Source of the DNA: Micavibrio aeruginosavorus
GTDB taxonomy: Bacteria; Pseudomonadota; Alphaproteobacteria; Micavibrionales; Micavibrionaceae
DNA: 34,084 bases
Assembly (NCBI GenBank): GCA_003241285.1
Contig: QFOT01000005.1
Span: 1-34,084 of the forward strand
Reading direction: 5' to 3'
The notes beneath the pieces are model-generated. The model did not search any database. It was not told where the DNA came from and saw only the letters and a program-made list of their open reading frames with translations. The position numbers and the translations under genes are program-made. Below, piece by piece: positions 14,324 through 22,016 of this stretch (within the stretch, counting starts at the first letter, position 1; every line of letters begins with the position of its first letter).

Positions 14324-15271
14324 CTACAGCGAAATAAACTGCATTACGCCGTTATCGGCCAAGAGGCGGGACGCCGCGATAGCATCTTCATCGCGGGCGG
14401 ATTCTTCATTGCCCAGACAAATCGTTTGAATCCCCGCACCGACGATATTGACCAGTTCACGGGATGTCGGGACTTCAGATGACCATATCAAGCCATCGAT
14501 CAAGCGCAGACCGTAACGATGCGCCCCCATTAAAATTCGGTTCAGCGGCTCCAGATAGAATGAATATTTCCCTTCTTTGCGGGCGATAATATCGCTGTCA
14601 TGGTCGCGCGTAAACCCGATGGCGGGGTGGGCGGAGGCGACAAGAAAGAAATTCTCGCCCGCTGTGTTTTTGGCCAAAGCACATGCCCAGCGTTTATGAA
14701 TGACCTGCGTCGAAGCGACAATCTGGTTGAGGGCATAGATATTGGGAACGACGCTTGTTTTCTCGATTTTTATCGGGTTATCCTGCGGCGGTATAAAATC
14801 GTTGGGCACTTCGTAGATAGGTTCTATTTTTTCTTCCTTGCGCCAGAGTTGGTAAATATTGATCCCGGCTCGGGAGGCGATACGTAGCGACATGGCCCCG
14901 AATTCTTCGCCGCGGCGAAGCGCAAAATCTTTATCGAAGCCTTTGTGATCTATATAGATGTTCTTGATGCCGGACTCAGCCAGGTTTTTGGCGCAGTTGG
15001 GACAGAATGGGTCTGTAATGCAAAGGCTTGCGCCCTCGGTGGCGACAGGGAAACTCAAAAGACAGGAAACTTCTGCGTGCAAGGTGCCGGAGCTGGAGCC
15101 GATACGCATTTCGGTGCCGATTTTTTCTTCGATCAAAGACGGCCAGATATTTGTCGAGCTGTAGGCCGTGTTTTCTTTGAAGATCGTTGCGGCAATCTTG
15201 TTTGTCGCGTGGGGCGAGTGGCCGACGATATCGACGGCCTTCTGCATGGCTTCAAAAGGCGTAATGGTCAT
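14324..15271 (-). CDS. Cytidine/deoxycytidylate deaminase-like protein with extra C-terminal domain
   Basis: The N-terminal half is a zinc-dependent deaminase: the His-Ala-Glu motif is at residues 65-67 and the second zinc motif, PFCPNC, at 88-93, matching the HxE and PCxxC-type signatures. The remaining 200 residues do not contain a second HxE/PCxxC set but have a similar size and strand-helix rhythm (KRWACALAKN, FFLVASAHP, GLRLIDGLIW), so it may be a degenerate second deaminase domain. At 315 residues it is twice the length of a plain dCMP or cytidine deaminase. It is the last gene of a minus-strand operon behind a PfkB kinase (19-base gap). The substrate is unknown; a nucleoside or nucleotide is likely. 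Confidence 0.8.
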   Translation of the reverse strand: MTITPFEAMQKAVDIVGHSPHATNKIAATIFKENTAYSSTNIWPSLIEEKIGTEMRIGSSSGTLHAEVSCLLSFPVATEGASLCITDPFCPNCAKNLAESGIKNIYIDHKGFDKDFALRRGEEFGAMSLRIASRAGINIYQLWRKEEKIEPIYEVPNDFIPPQDNPIKIEKTSVVPNIYALNQIVASTQVIHKRWACALAKNTAGENFFLVASAHPAIGFTRDHDSDIIARKEGKYSFYLEPLNRILMGAHRYGLRLIDGLIWSSEVPTSRELVNIVGAGIQTICLGNEESARDEDAIAASRLLADNGVMQFISL

Positions 15272-15290
15272 GCGCCGTACTTTGTCAGAT

Positions 15291-16295
15291 TTAATCTACC
15301 ATATCAATCAGATGTTTCAGGCTGCCTAGCGGTCTTGCGCCGGGATGGATCAGGCAATCAAGTGCGCATAGCTCTGCCAGCTTCGCCATTTGCGGCAATG
15401 TAAAATCATGTGTCAGGCCGTAGAGGAATCCTGCTGAGAAATGATCGCCAGCACCAAGCGTATAGATTTGTCCTTCAGGCCGGGGTGGTGGCGGCATGAA
15501 AATAATTTCGCCATCCTTGAAAAGCATGGCTCCGTGCGCCCCGTTTGTCACTACGCCGCATTTGTGAAGATCGGGCATTATACGGGAAGCATCTTCGAGA
15601 GTGTCTGCGCCAAACATAGCACGAGCTTCTGCTAAATTGCAGATAGTCATGTCAATGTTACCTAGTAATTCCTTTACTTGGGCTTTATAGAGCTCAACTA
15701 TAGATAGATCTCCCGGATTAAAAATGGCAAGGCCGCCATTCTTTTTTGCTGTATTTGCTGAAGTTAGAAAAGCTTCTAGAGCGTAAGGCGAATACATTGT
15801 ATAGCCGTCGAAATAAACAATTTTTGATTCCGCCACTACATCATAATCAAGGTCCTGGGGTGAGATGGTTTCAGCCACGCCCTGATATGTCACAAAGCTG
15901 CGATCACCATCGGGAGTGCGGAGTGATACGACTTGCGTTGATCCGACGGTGGTTTGTGTATCTACATTGAGATGCGTCGAAATACCGATATCTGTCATCG
16001 ATTTTTCGAAGGCGCGTCCTTCCATGTCCTCGGCTATCTTGCCTAAGAAAGCCGCATCGCCGCCAAGTTGGCGAAAAACATAGATGGTGTTGGCTGCTGC
16101 TCCACCGGCGATCAATTGAGGATTCAAAAGCTCCGATTTCAATTTCTGCAAAGAAGGAAAATCGACATAAATGCAGTGAGATTTATGGACATTATGGCGC
16201 GCCATGAAATCCATGTCGCAATCCGCGACTATGTCCATGCAGGCATTGCCGATACCTGTGATATCGAATTTTTTAGGTGTGTTTTCAGAGCTCAT
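15291..16295 (-). CDS. PfkB-family sugar/nucleoside kinase (adenosine kinase-like)
   Basis: This is a 334-residue ribokinase-fold kinase. The N-terminal sugar-binding region has DITGIGNACMDIVAD, followed by GGAAANTIYVFRQLGG (about residues 63-78), and the C-terminal ATP/catalytic motif is TLGAGDHFSAGFLYGL with the catalytic Asp near residue 290. The arrangement is closest to the adenosine kinase-like group of alphaproteobacteria, but the phosphoacceptor cannot be fixed by eye. The start ATG overlaps the stop of the upstream CYTH-like gene (ATGA), so the two are translationally coupled. Downstream is the deaminase, suggesting a nucleoside-handling operon. Confidence 0.88.
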   Translation of the reverse strand: MSSENTPKKFDITGIGNACMDIVADCDMDFMARHNVHKSHCIYVDFPSLQKLKSELLNPQLIAGGAAANTIYVFRQLGGDAAFLGKIAEDMEGRAFEKSMTDIGISTHLNVDTQTTVGSTQVVSLRTPDGDRSFVTYQGVAETISPQDLDYDVVAESKIVYFDGYTMYSPYALEAFLTSANTAKKNGGLAIFNPGDLSIVELYKAQVKELLGNIDMTICNLAEARAMFGADTLEDASRIMPDLHKCGVVTNGAHGAMLFKDGEIIFMPPPPRPEGQIYTLGAGDHFSAGFLYGLTHDFTLPQMAKLAELCALDCLIHPGARPLGSLKHLIDMVD

Positions 16296-17428
16296 GGGCG
16301 GTGAGAATAGCCCATGTCCCCCGGTTTTGCGAGCCAGTCTTTTGAAATAAGTGTATCGGCTTTGTCAGCCGCCTGAGCCAGTCTTTGCAGCAAATGGCCT
16401 TTGGCATAGAGAATTTCCGATGGACGGTTATTCAGCCTTAAGGCGAAATCGCGGCCTAGGTCGCGTCCGGCGCTTAATTCTTCCGAATGGATCGGTTTTG
16501 AGCTGTAATAGTCGGAAACGGAGCGGGCCGCGCGCTGCAGTTTGCTTTCATCCGACATAAAAATTCTCTGATCCGCCGCCAGAATGACATGTTTCAGCCT
16601 TTCAAGGGAAGTTTTGAGAATTGTCATTTTCTGGTCATCGCTGGGCGAGCAGCCAGGGCAACAGATATTTTTGGCTTCGATTTCAAATTCATAATCATTG
16701 CCTGTCATGATATCGGCTTTGGGAGTCGAGAAAATCTGGCTATCGGCACAGTATTCATAGACGACGGAGCAGCCAAGATCCGGCATATGGTGAATGAAAT
16801 TATGCTGGGCGCGTGATGTCATGCAGATTTCACCGACAGCGAGGCGTTCATCCAGCACATCATATAAAAAAGAGGGCGGTGTAACGCCCTCGGACTCATA
16901 TTTGTCGATAATGTATTTTACGCCGTGGTCGAGGCCTGCCGGAATATCGTGGAAGGGGATCATGGCTTCGTATTCATTCCGCATGCCAAGATCCTGATCC
17001 ATCAGATCTTTCATATTGGCCTGAATATCGGCAAAGCGGCGGGCTTTTTGAGTGAATTCCGGGTGATAGCTCATGCGGTTACGGTATTGAAAACCGTGAT
17101 CCTGAAATGCGTAAGTTGGATTTCCTGCCGCATCTATTGTATCCATGCCAAGGCTCAAAAGAATATAGTCTTTCGGCTTGTATAAGGTATTAGGACCCAT
17201 GGAAACATCTTTATGGGCGTATAATTTCTGGAGTATCTGTCCGAACGTATCTTTGGATGGGACGATGAATTTGAATTCGGGCTCGAATGTGCCGGGGGTT
17301 TTATGCAGCGCTGCGCTTTGAGTAAATTTTTGGCGTAGGCTGGGCCATGATTTAAGAGAATCCGCTGTAATCCGCGTTTCAAAATGAGGGACAGCTTCCT
17401 TATTCAAGGTATTAGCGCTTGGAGGCAT
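16292..17428 (-). CDS. CYTH-like (triphosphate tunnel) domain protein, putative
   Basis: This 378-residue protein opens the operon. An EPEFK motif (ExExK, about residues 49-53) is the N-terminal signature of CYTH/triphosphate tunnel metalloenzymes, which bind a triphosphate with metal ions. Later segments fit the fold: QYRNRMSYHPE, TSRAQHNF, VVYEYCADSQIF and the acidic EFEIEAKN (ExExK again, near 246-253). A Cys-rich turn ICCPGCSPSDD (about 254-264) may bind metal. The final 100 residues are helical. Members hydrolyse or cyclise nucleoside or thiamine triphosphates or polyphosphate; which, if any, applies is unknown. The match rests on motif spacing only. Confidence 0.5.
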   Translation of the reverse strand: MPPSANTLNKEAVPHFETRITADSLKSWPSLRQKFTQSAALHKTPGTFEPEFKFIVPSKDTFGQILQKLYAHKDVSMGPNTLYKPKDYILLSLGMDTIDAAGNPTYAFQDHGFQYRNRMSYHPEFTQKARRFADIQANMKDLMDQDLGMRNEYEAMIPFHDIPAGLDHGVKYIIDKYESEGVTPPSFLYDVLDERLAVGEICMTSRAQHNFIHHMPDLGCSVVYEYCADSQIFSTPKADIMTGNDYEFEIEAKNICCPGCSPSDDQKMTILKTSLERLKHVILAADQRIFMSDESKLQRAARSVSDYYSSKPIHSEELSAGRDLGRDFALRLNNRPSEILYAKGHLLQRLAQAADKADTLISKDWLAKPGDMGYSHRP

Positions 17429-17624
17429 ATCAGTGGCCTAACTTGGGCAAAAGTGAACTTAAACTTGGAGCATCGTAATATTCGCAGAATCTAATGGAGT
17501 CAAGTAAATTTTATGAAAATGGCGGAACTTTTTTCGGGTTTCACTTTCATTTTGTTCAAGTATAGCTAATCTTCCTGTGTTATTCCGGTCCCGAAAATTT
17601 TTAATAAACCCTGTGGAAAAAAAT

Positions 17625-19031
17625 ATGTCCGTTTCTTCTGAAGTGAATTCTTATGATGTCATTATTATCGGGTCTGGCCCCGGCGGCTATGTCTGCGCCA
17701 TTCGCTGTGCGCAGCTCGGCCTGAAAACCGCTTGTGTCGAAAAAAGCGATACGCTGGGCGGGACATGTTTGAATGTCGGCTGTATTCCCTCCAAGGCGCT
17801 TTTGACTGCGTCTGAAAAATATCATGAAGTGGGGCATAAGCTAGAGGCTTTCGGCGTGAAGGTTTCCAAATACGAACTCGACCTGCCGGGTATGATGAAA
17901 CATAAAACGGATGTCGTGTCGTCGAACACCAAGGGCATCGAATTCCTGTTCAAGAAAAACAAGATCGACTGGCTGAAAGGGGCGGGGAAATTCACGTCAG
18001 CCAATACGCTTGACGTCGCAGGGCAATCCTATAGTGCAAAACATATCATTATCGCGACAGGGTCTGATGTCGTGTCTTTGCCGAATATCGAGATCGACGA
18101 GAAACGCATCGTGTCTTCGACAGGCGCTTTGGCGTTGGAAAAAGTGCCGGAAAAAATGGTTGTCATCGGCGGCGGCGTGATCGGCCTTGAGCTTGGTGCG
18201 GTGTGGAGCCGTCTGGGTGCGAAAGTTACAGTCGTTGAATATCTAGATCGTATCCTTCCGACCAATGACGGCGAGATTTCCAAGGAAGCGCAGAAAATCC
18301 TTACCAAACAGGGCTTTGAATTCAAGCTCTCGACCAAAGTCACCGGCGTTGAAAACGGCAAGAACGGCGTGACGCTGACGGTTGAACCGGCAGCAGGCGG
18401 AGCGGCTGAGAAAATTGAAGCGGATGTTGTCCTCGTGGCCATAGGGCGCAAAGCCTATACGGGCGGTCTTGGTCTTGATATCGCAGGTGTTGAAACCGAT
18501 GAGCGTGGCCGCGTGAAAACGGATCATGGCTTTAAAACGAACGTGCCCGGTATCTATGCAATCGGCGATGTTATCGCCGGGCCGATGCTCGCGCACAAGG
18601 CCGAAGACGAGGGCGTCGTGCTGGCGGAGATGCTGGCAGGGCAAACGGGCCATATCGATTACAATCTCATTCCGGGTGTTGTCTATACATGGCCGGAAGT
18701 GGCTTCTATCGGCAAAACCGAAGAGCAATTAAAAGCCGATGGTGTCGACTACAAAAAAGGTAAATTCCCGTTCAGCGCCAATGGCCGCGCACGCGCCATG
18801 AATGCAACCGATGGTTTCGTCAAAATTCTTGCCGATGCGAAAACAGACAAGGTCTTGGGCGTTCATATCATCGGACCGGAAGCGGGGACATTGATCGCCG
18901 AGATCGGTATCGCAATGGAGTTCTCGGCGTCTTCCGAAGATATCGCCAGAACCTGTCACGCTCACCCGACATTGGAAGAAGCGATCAAGGAAGCGGCTTT
19001 GGCGGTCGATGGCAGGCCGCTGCATATATAA
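17625..19031 (+). CDS. lpd: Dihydrolipoamide dehydrogenase (E3)
   Basis: This is the FAD disulfide oxidoreductase that reoxidises the dihydrolipoyl arm of the dehydrogenase E2, producing NADH. Start ATG 17625 gives 468 residues, normal for Lpd. Features in order: FAD-binding GSGPGGYVCAIRCAQLG, redox-active GGTCLNVGCIPSK (Cys pair five apart), the NAD-binding GGGVIGLELGAVW, the second FAD motif GIYAIGDVIAGPMLAHKAEDE, and the C-terminal CHAHPTLEE that supplies the catalytic His-Glu pair. The longer in-frame start at 17577 has no family resemblance. Repeat R2 begins nine bases after the stop, so the 3' end of the mRNA is formed by a mobile-type palindrome. Its place 4 kb after sucB suggests it serves that complex. 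Confidence 0.97.
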   Translation: MSVSSEVNSYDVIIIGSGPGGYVCAIRCAQLGLKTACVEKSDTLGGTCLNVGCIPSKALLTASEKYHEVGHKLEAFGVKVSKYELDLPGMMKHKTDVVSSNTKGIEFLFKKNKIDWLKGAGKFTSANTLDVAGQSYSAKHIIIATGSDVVSLPNIEIDEKRIVSSTGALALEKVPEKMVVIGGGVIGLELGAVWSRLGAKVTVVEYLDRILPTNDGEISKEAQKILTKQGFEFKLSTKVTGVENGKNGVTLTVEPAAGGAAEKIEADVVLVAIGRKAYTGGLGLDIAGVETDERGRVKTDHGFKTNVPGIYAIGDVIAGPMLAHKAEDEGVVLAEMLAGQTGHIDYNLIPGVVYTWPEVASIGKTEEQLKADGVDYKKGKFPFSANGRARAMNATDGFVKILADAKTDKVLGVHIIGPEAGTLIAEIGIAMEFSASSEDIARTCHAHPTLEEAIKEAALAVDGRPLHI

Positions 19032-19040
19032 AGCATAGAC

Positions 19041-19122
19041 GTCATTGCAAGCAAAGCGAAGCAATCCAGACGATGGTGCAGTTGATAGATCGCATGGATT
19101 GCCGCGCTGCGCTCGCAATGAC
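19041..19122. repeat. Palindromic repeat R2, left of the GIY-YIG gene
   Basis: The arms begin GTCATTGCAAGC and end GCTCGCAATGAC; the inner pair is GAAGCAATCCA and TGGATTGCCGC, with about 27 bases in the centre. It starts nine bases after the lpd stop and ends 11 bases before the GIY-YIG ATG. Confidence 0.9.
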
Positions 19123-19133
19123 AGAGAAGAATT

Positions 19134-19421
19134 ATGAAACAGGCTTGTGTTTATATAGTCACTAATAAACCCTACGTAACGCTATATACAGGCGTGACGA
19201 CTGTCCTATCCAAGCGCATCTATCATCATAGAGAAGGTTCAGGTTCAAAATTTACATCTAAATATGATTATCAATTATTGGTTTATTACGAAGTTTATGA
19301 AGATATCAGAATTGCCATTGCGCGTGAAAAGCAAATAAAAGCGGGTTCACGGCAAAAGAAATTAGATTTGATTAAATCGATAAATCCTGAATGGAAAGAT
19401 TTGTATAATATGCTGGCCTAA
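19134..19421 (+). CDS. GIY-YIG nuclease family protein
   Basis: This is a compact 95-residue single-domain GIY-YIG nuclease. The two signature strands appear as VYIVTNK (residues 6-12) and LYTGVT (17-22), followed by the catalytic Arg region (KRIYHHREGSGSKF, 27-40), a YEVYEDIRIAIAREKQIK helix carrying the metal-binding Glu, and a typical C-terminus INPEWKDLY. Enzymes of this fold cut DNA; single-domain members of this type are often annotated as excinuclease-like, with no proven role. It is flanked at both sides by copies of the same palindromic repeat within 9-12 bases, so gene plus repeats look like one unit. Codon use is more AT-rich than the neighbours, consistent with transfer. Confidence 0.9.
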   Translation: MKQACVYIVTNKPYVTLYTGVTTVLSKRIYHHREGSGSKFTSKYDYQLLVYYEVYEDIRIAIAREKQIKAGSRQKKLDLIKSINPEWKDLYNMLA

Positions 19422-19430
19422 TTCTCCGTT

Positions 19431-19531
19431 GTCATTGCGAGCCCATTCTTTCTTGGGCGAAGCAATCAATACAATGGTAAAACATCACGGCTGGTATGGA
19501 TTGCCGCGTCGCAAGAGCTCCTCGCAATGAC
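19431..19531. repeat. Palindromic repeat R3, right of the GIY-YIG gene
   Basis: The outer arms are GTCATTGCGAGC and CTCGCAATGAC, the inner ones GAAGCAATCAA and TGGATTGCCGCG. Both arms are longer than in R2 (short insertions with their own small hairpins). It starts nine bases after the GIY-YIG stop and ends 25 bases before the pilin-like ATG. Confidence 0.9.
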
Positions 19532-19556
19532 TAGAGGAATCTGTTACAATATTCCC

Positions 19557-20279
19557 ATGAACCGCCAATCCGGAAACGTCTTTTTTATCATCTTTATCGG
19601 AATTGCGCTTTTCGCCGCGCTTGGCTATGCGGTGAGCCAAAGCATGCGCACGGGCAGTAATGCCGGGCAGACAGAAAAATCCACAATGCTTGCAACCGAT
19701 ATCATTTCTTACGGCAACAGTATTGCGACGGCAGTTAAAACCATGATGGTGGTAAATGGATGTAAGGAAACGCAAATTACGTTCGAAGACAATAACGGGA
19801 CGTCATATAAAACCGTAAGTGGGGCCTATGATTATACCAATTCAAACGCGCCGACTGATAAAACTTGTCATGTATTCAATCCTGCTGGCGGCGGCGTAAC
19901 GCCGAGAATTATGTCTCAAAATGCGACATTATTAGACTCTGATGTAGCGGCTCATAATATGGCGCCTAAAAGTTGGATCGCTCAGTACGGGAAATTTAAT
20001 GGGATCGGTACGGAAACAGGAGCTGAAGGAGCCGATCTCATTCTAGGGATTGGCTTTCTAAAAAAGGAAGTGTGTATTGAAATTAATAACAAGCTTGGTA
20101 TTACCAATCCGAGTGGTAATCCACCAACTGATACTTGGGCGGGCGGGCGTTTTGTTGGAACATATGCAGATTCTGCCAATGATTTTAATACAACGGCAAC
20201 CCAAGGTAAAAAGGCGTTTTGCGGTACGTCAACCGGGGGTGACAGATTTATGTATTATCAGGTTCTTATCGCCCGTTAA
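19557..20279 (+). CDS. Type IV pilin-like / pseudopilin-like membrane-anchored protein
   Basis: This 240-residue protein has a short polar N-terminus (MNRQSGN) followed by one hydrophobic helix VFFIIFIGIALFAALGYAV, after which the chain is soluble and exported. A prepilin peptidase site is not classical (no Gly-Phe-Ser/Thr-Leu), so pilin-like is a resemblance only. The exported part has Cys residues in pairs (GCKE, KTCH, EVCIE, FCGTS) suggesting two disulfides. It ends overlapping the stop of the convergent xerC. ATG 19557 has no close ribosome site; a GAGGAA lies 18 bases upstream at the edge of repeat R3, so the start is uncertain. Confidence 0.6.
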   Translation: MNRQSGNVFFIIFIGIALFAALGYAVSQSMRTGSNAGQTEKSTMLATDIISYGNSIATAVKTMMVVNGCKETQITFEDNNGTSYKTVSGAYDYTNSNAPTDKTCHVFNPAGGGVTPRIMSQNATLLDSDVAAHNMAPKSWIAQYGKFNGIGTETGAEGADLILGIGFLKKEVCIEINNKLGITNPSGNPPTDTWAGGRFVGTYADSANDFNTTATQGKKAFCGTSTGGDRFMYYQVLIAR

Positions 20280-21217
20280 TCCCTTTTCGAATGCGGATGG
20301 AACTTTTTGTGGATGTTGATGAGTTCTTCCGCATTGACGTCCGTATATCTTTGCGTTGTGCTTAAAGATGCATGTCCCAGTAATTCCTGAATTTCCCTTA
20401 AGTTGGCGCCATTTTGCAACAGGTGCGTTGCGAAGCTGTGGCGCAAAGCGTGAGGGGTCGCCGTGGCGGGAAGGTTTAGCATGCCGCGTATATCGCGCAT
20501 GGCTTTTTGCGCTACGCCTTGATGCAGGCGCTTGCCTTTTTCGCCGACGAATAATGGGCGATCGGAGGTTTCGGCAAAAGGACAAGAGGCGCGGTAAGCG
20601 GCCAAAGTTGTTTCGACGATTTTTAAAACCGGGACTTGTCGCTCTTTACGGCCTTTTCCCATGACGATTAAAAATCCGTCGCGGGGAAGGTCGGATATGT
20701 TCAGGCCGAGGGCTTCCTGAATACGAAGGCCGCAGGCGTAGAGAAGGGTAAAGAGGGCTTTGTCGCGTAGTGTTGTCCAGTCGCTATCTGAATTTATTTC
20801 GGTTTCAATAAGACGAAGGGCTTGAACTTCTTCCATCGGTCTTGGAAGTTTTCGCGGTAGTTTCGGCGTGCGGACAAGTTTTACCGATGCGTTATGCAGG
20901 ACGCCTTGCTTGTCGCACCAGTTGAGAAAATTTTTAACACCCGATAAAGATCTGGCACGCGAGGCATTGGCAAGGCCGTCCATCGCTTTCCTCGATAACC
21001 ATGAACGAAAATCGGCAAGCTTCGTATCGGCGACATGGGCGAGAGAGGCTTCGGTTCCGTTATGCGTGGCGATAAAAGTCAGGAATTGGGTGACATCGGC
21101 GTTATAAGCGCGGAATGTGTGCGGGGAAACATTTTTTTCGACCTTGAGCCAGCTTTGCCATTTTAACACAGCATCGGCGAGGTCGGGCGCATAGGCAATC
21201 AGGGAAGCATCAGCCAT
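20276..21217 (-). CDS. xerC: Tyrosine recombinase XerC
   Basis: This 313-residue site-specific recombinase resolves chromosome dimers at dif together with XerD. The N-terminal SAM-like core-binding domain covers about residues 15-105. The catalytic domain shows the expected Arg (YACGLRIQEALGL, about 165), Lys in the GKGRKERQVP hairpin, the HALRHSFATHLL box, LGHASLSTTQRYT with the nucleophilic Tyr. It overlaps the end of the DUF484 gene by 19 bases, an arrangement (DUF484-xerC) common in proteobacteria, which supports XerC over XerD or a phage integrase. Confidence 0.9.
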   Translation of the reverse strand: MADASLIAYAPDLADAVLKWQSWLKVEKNVSPHTFRAYNADVTQFLTFIATHNGTEASLAHVADTKLADFRSWLSRKAMDGLANASRARSLSGVKNFLNWCDKQGVLHNASVKLVRTPKLPRKLPRPMEEVQALRLIETEINSDSDWTTLRDKALFTLLYACGLRIQEALGLNISDLPRDGFLIVMGKGRKERQVPVLKIVETTLAAYRASCPFAETSDRPLFVGEKGKRLHQGVAQKAMRDIRGMLNLPATATPHALRHSFATHLLQNGANLREIQELLGHASLSTTQRYTDVNAEELINIHKKFHPHSKRD

Positions 21218-21897
21218 GTACGGAGCTGTCTTTCAACGACGCGGGCGAGAAATGAAACCTGTTCGGTGCCTTGCCCGGCACTGAAGAGATGCGGGTCGCG
21301 GCTGCCGAAAGCGAGAATGGCAGGAGGCGTATGCATGGAAATATCGATACGGACCAAAGCTTGTGAGCGAACCAAAGTTGCGCCTGAGCCGTAGATGACT
21401 TCGATACCGCTGATATCATCCTGAAGCAGGGCATTCTTGCCGTTCATCCAGTTGTCGATCGTGCCTTCGGGAACGATGCGAATTCCATTTGTGTGGATAT
21501 GCGGAATTTCCCGTCCGTCGGCTTCGACGACCAAAGTCGTGATATCGACATCGAGAAGATTGGTAATATCGGTGGTCAGCGTCTGAATAAATTCATCGAA
21601 GCTAATGGCCTCTAAAAGCCGTAGAACGGCTTTATGAATGCGCGACTGGTTGTTCATGTTGTTGCGAGCGGTTTCGACCACGCCTTTTGCAACTTCAACG
21701 GCTTCTGTCTTGTCGGCTTTCAGGCGCTCGATCATATAGGATTGGAAATCGGCGACTTTGCGACCGTTTTCTTCTTTCGGAGCGATTAAATAATCGATGG
21801 CTTCCGGATGTTTCTTCAGGAAATCGGGATTGCTTTTAAGCCAGTTGAGGACATCGTCTACGGTCATAGTAAGGTGCTGGGGTAAGGGCTCGGACAT
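21199..21897 (-). CDS. DUF484 family protein
   Basis: This 232-residue protein opens with the DUF484 signature VDDVLNWLKSNPDFLKKHPE (residues 13-32), then a coiled-coil helix with many Lys/Glu (MIERLKADKTEAVEVAKG), and a GAF-like C-terminal domain (DITTLVVEADGREI, RIVPEGTIDNWM, LVRIDI, ILAFGSRDPHLFSAGQGTEQV). The family lies directly upstream of xerC in many proteobacteria; its biochemical role is unknown. The GAF-like part suggests ligand sensing. Repeat R4 lies in the spacer before it (on the minus-strand upstream side), so the repeat sits between the DUF484 start and the fsa stop. Confidence 0.88.
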   Translation of the reverse strand: MSEPLPQHLTMTVDDVLNWLKSNPDFLKKHPEAIDYLIAPKEENGRKVADFQSYMIERLKADKTEAVEVAKGVVETARNNMNNQSRIHKAVLRLLEAISFDEFIQTLTTDITNLLDVDITTLVVEADGREIPHIHTNGIRIVPEGTIDNWMNGKNALLQDDISGIEVIYGSGATLVRSQALVRIDISMHTPPAILAFGSRDPHLFSAGQGTEQVSFLARVVERQLRTWLMLP

Positions 21898-21922
21898 AGG
21901 GGAATAGTATCACAAAAATTTC

Positions 21923-22014
21923 GTCATTGCGAGCGGAGCGAGGCAATCTATACGGTATTGAAGTTGAACCAATGTATGGATTGCCGCGTCAGCCTTCGGC
22001 CTCCTCGCAATGAC
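21923..22014. repeat. Palindromic repeat R4 between fsa and DUF484 gene
   Basis: The outer arms are GTCATTGCGAGC and CCTCGCAATGAC, the inner ones GAGGCAATCTA and TGGATTGCCGCG, about 90 bases long. It ends two bases before the fsa stop codon. It is the fourth copy of the family and has no nuclease gene attached. Confidence 0.9.
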
Positions 22015-22016
22015 GA

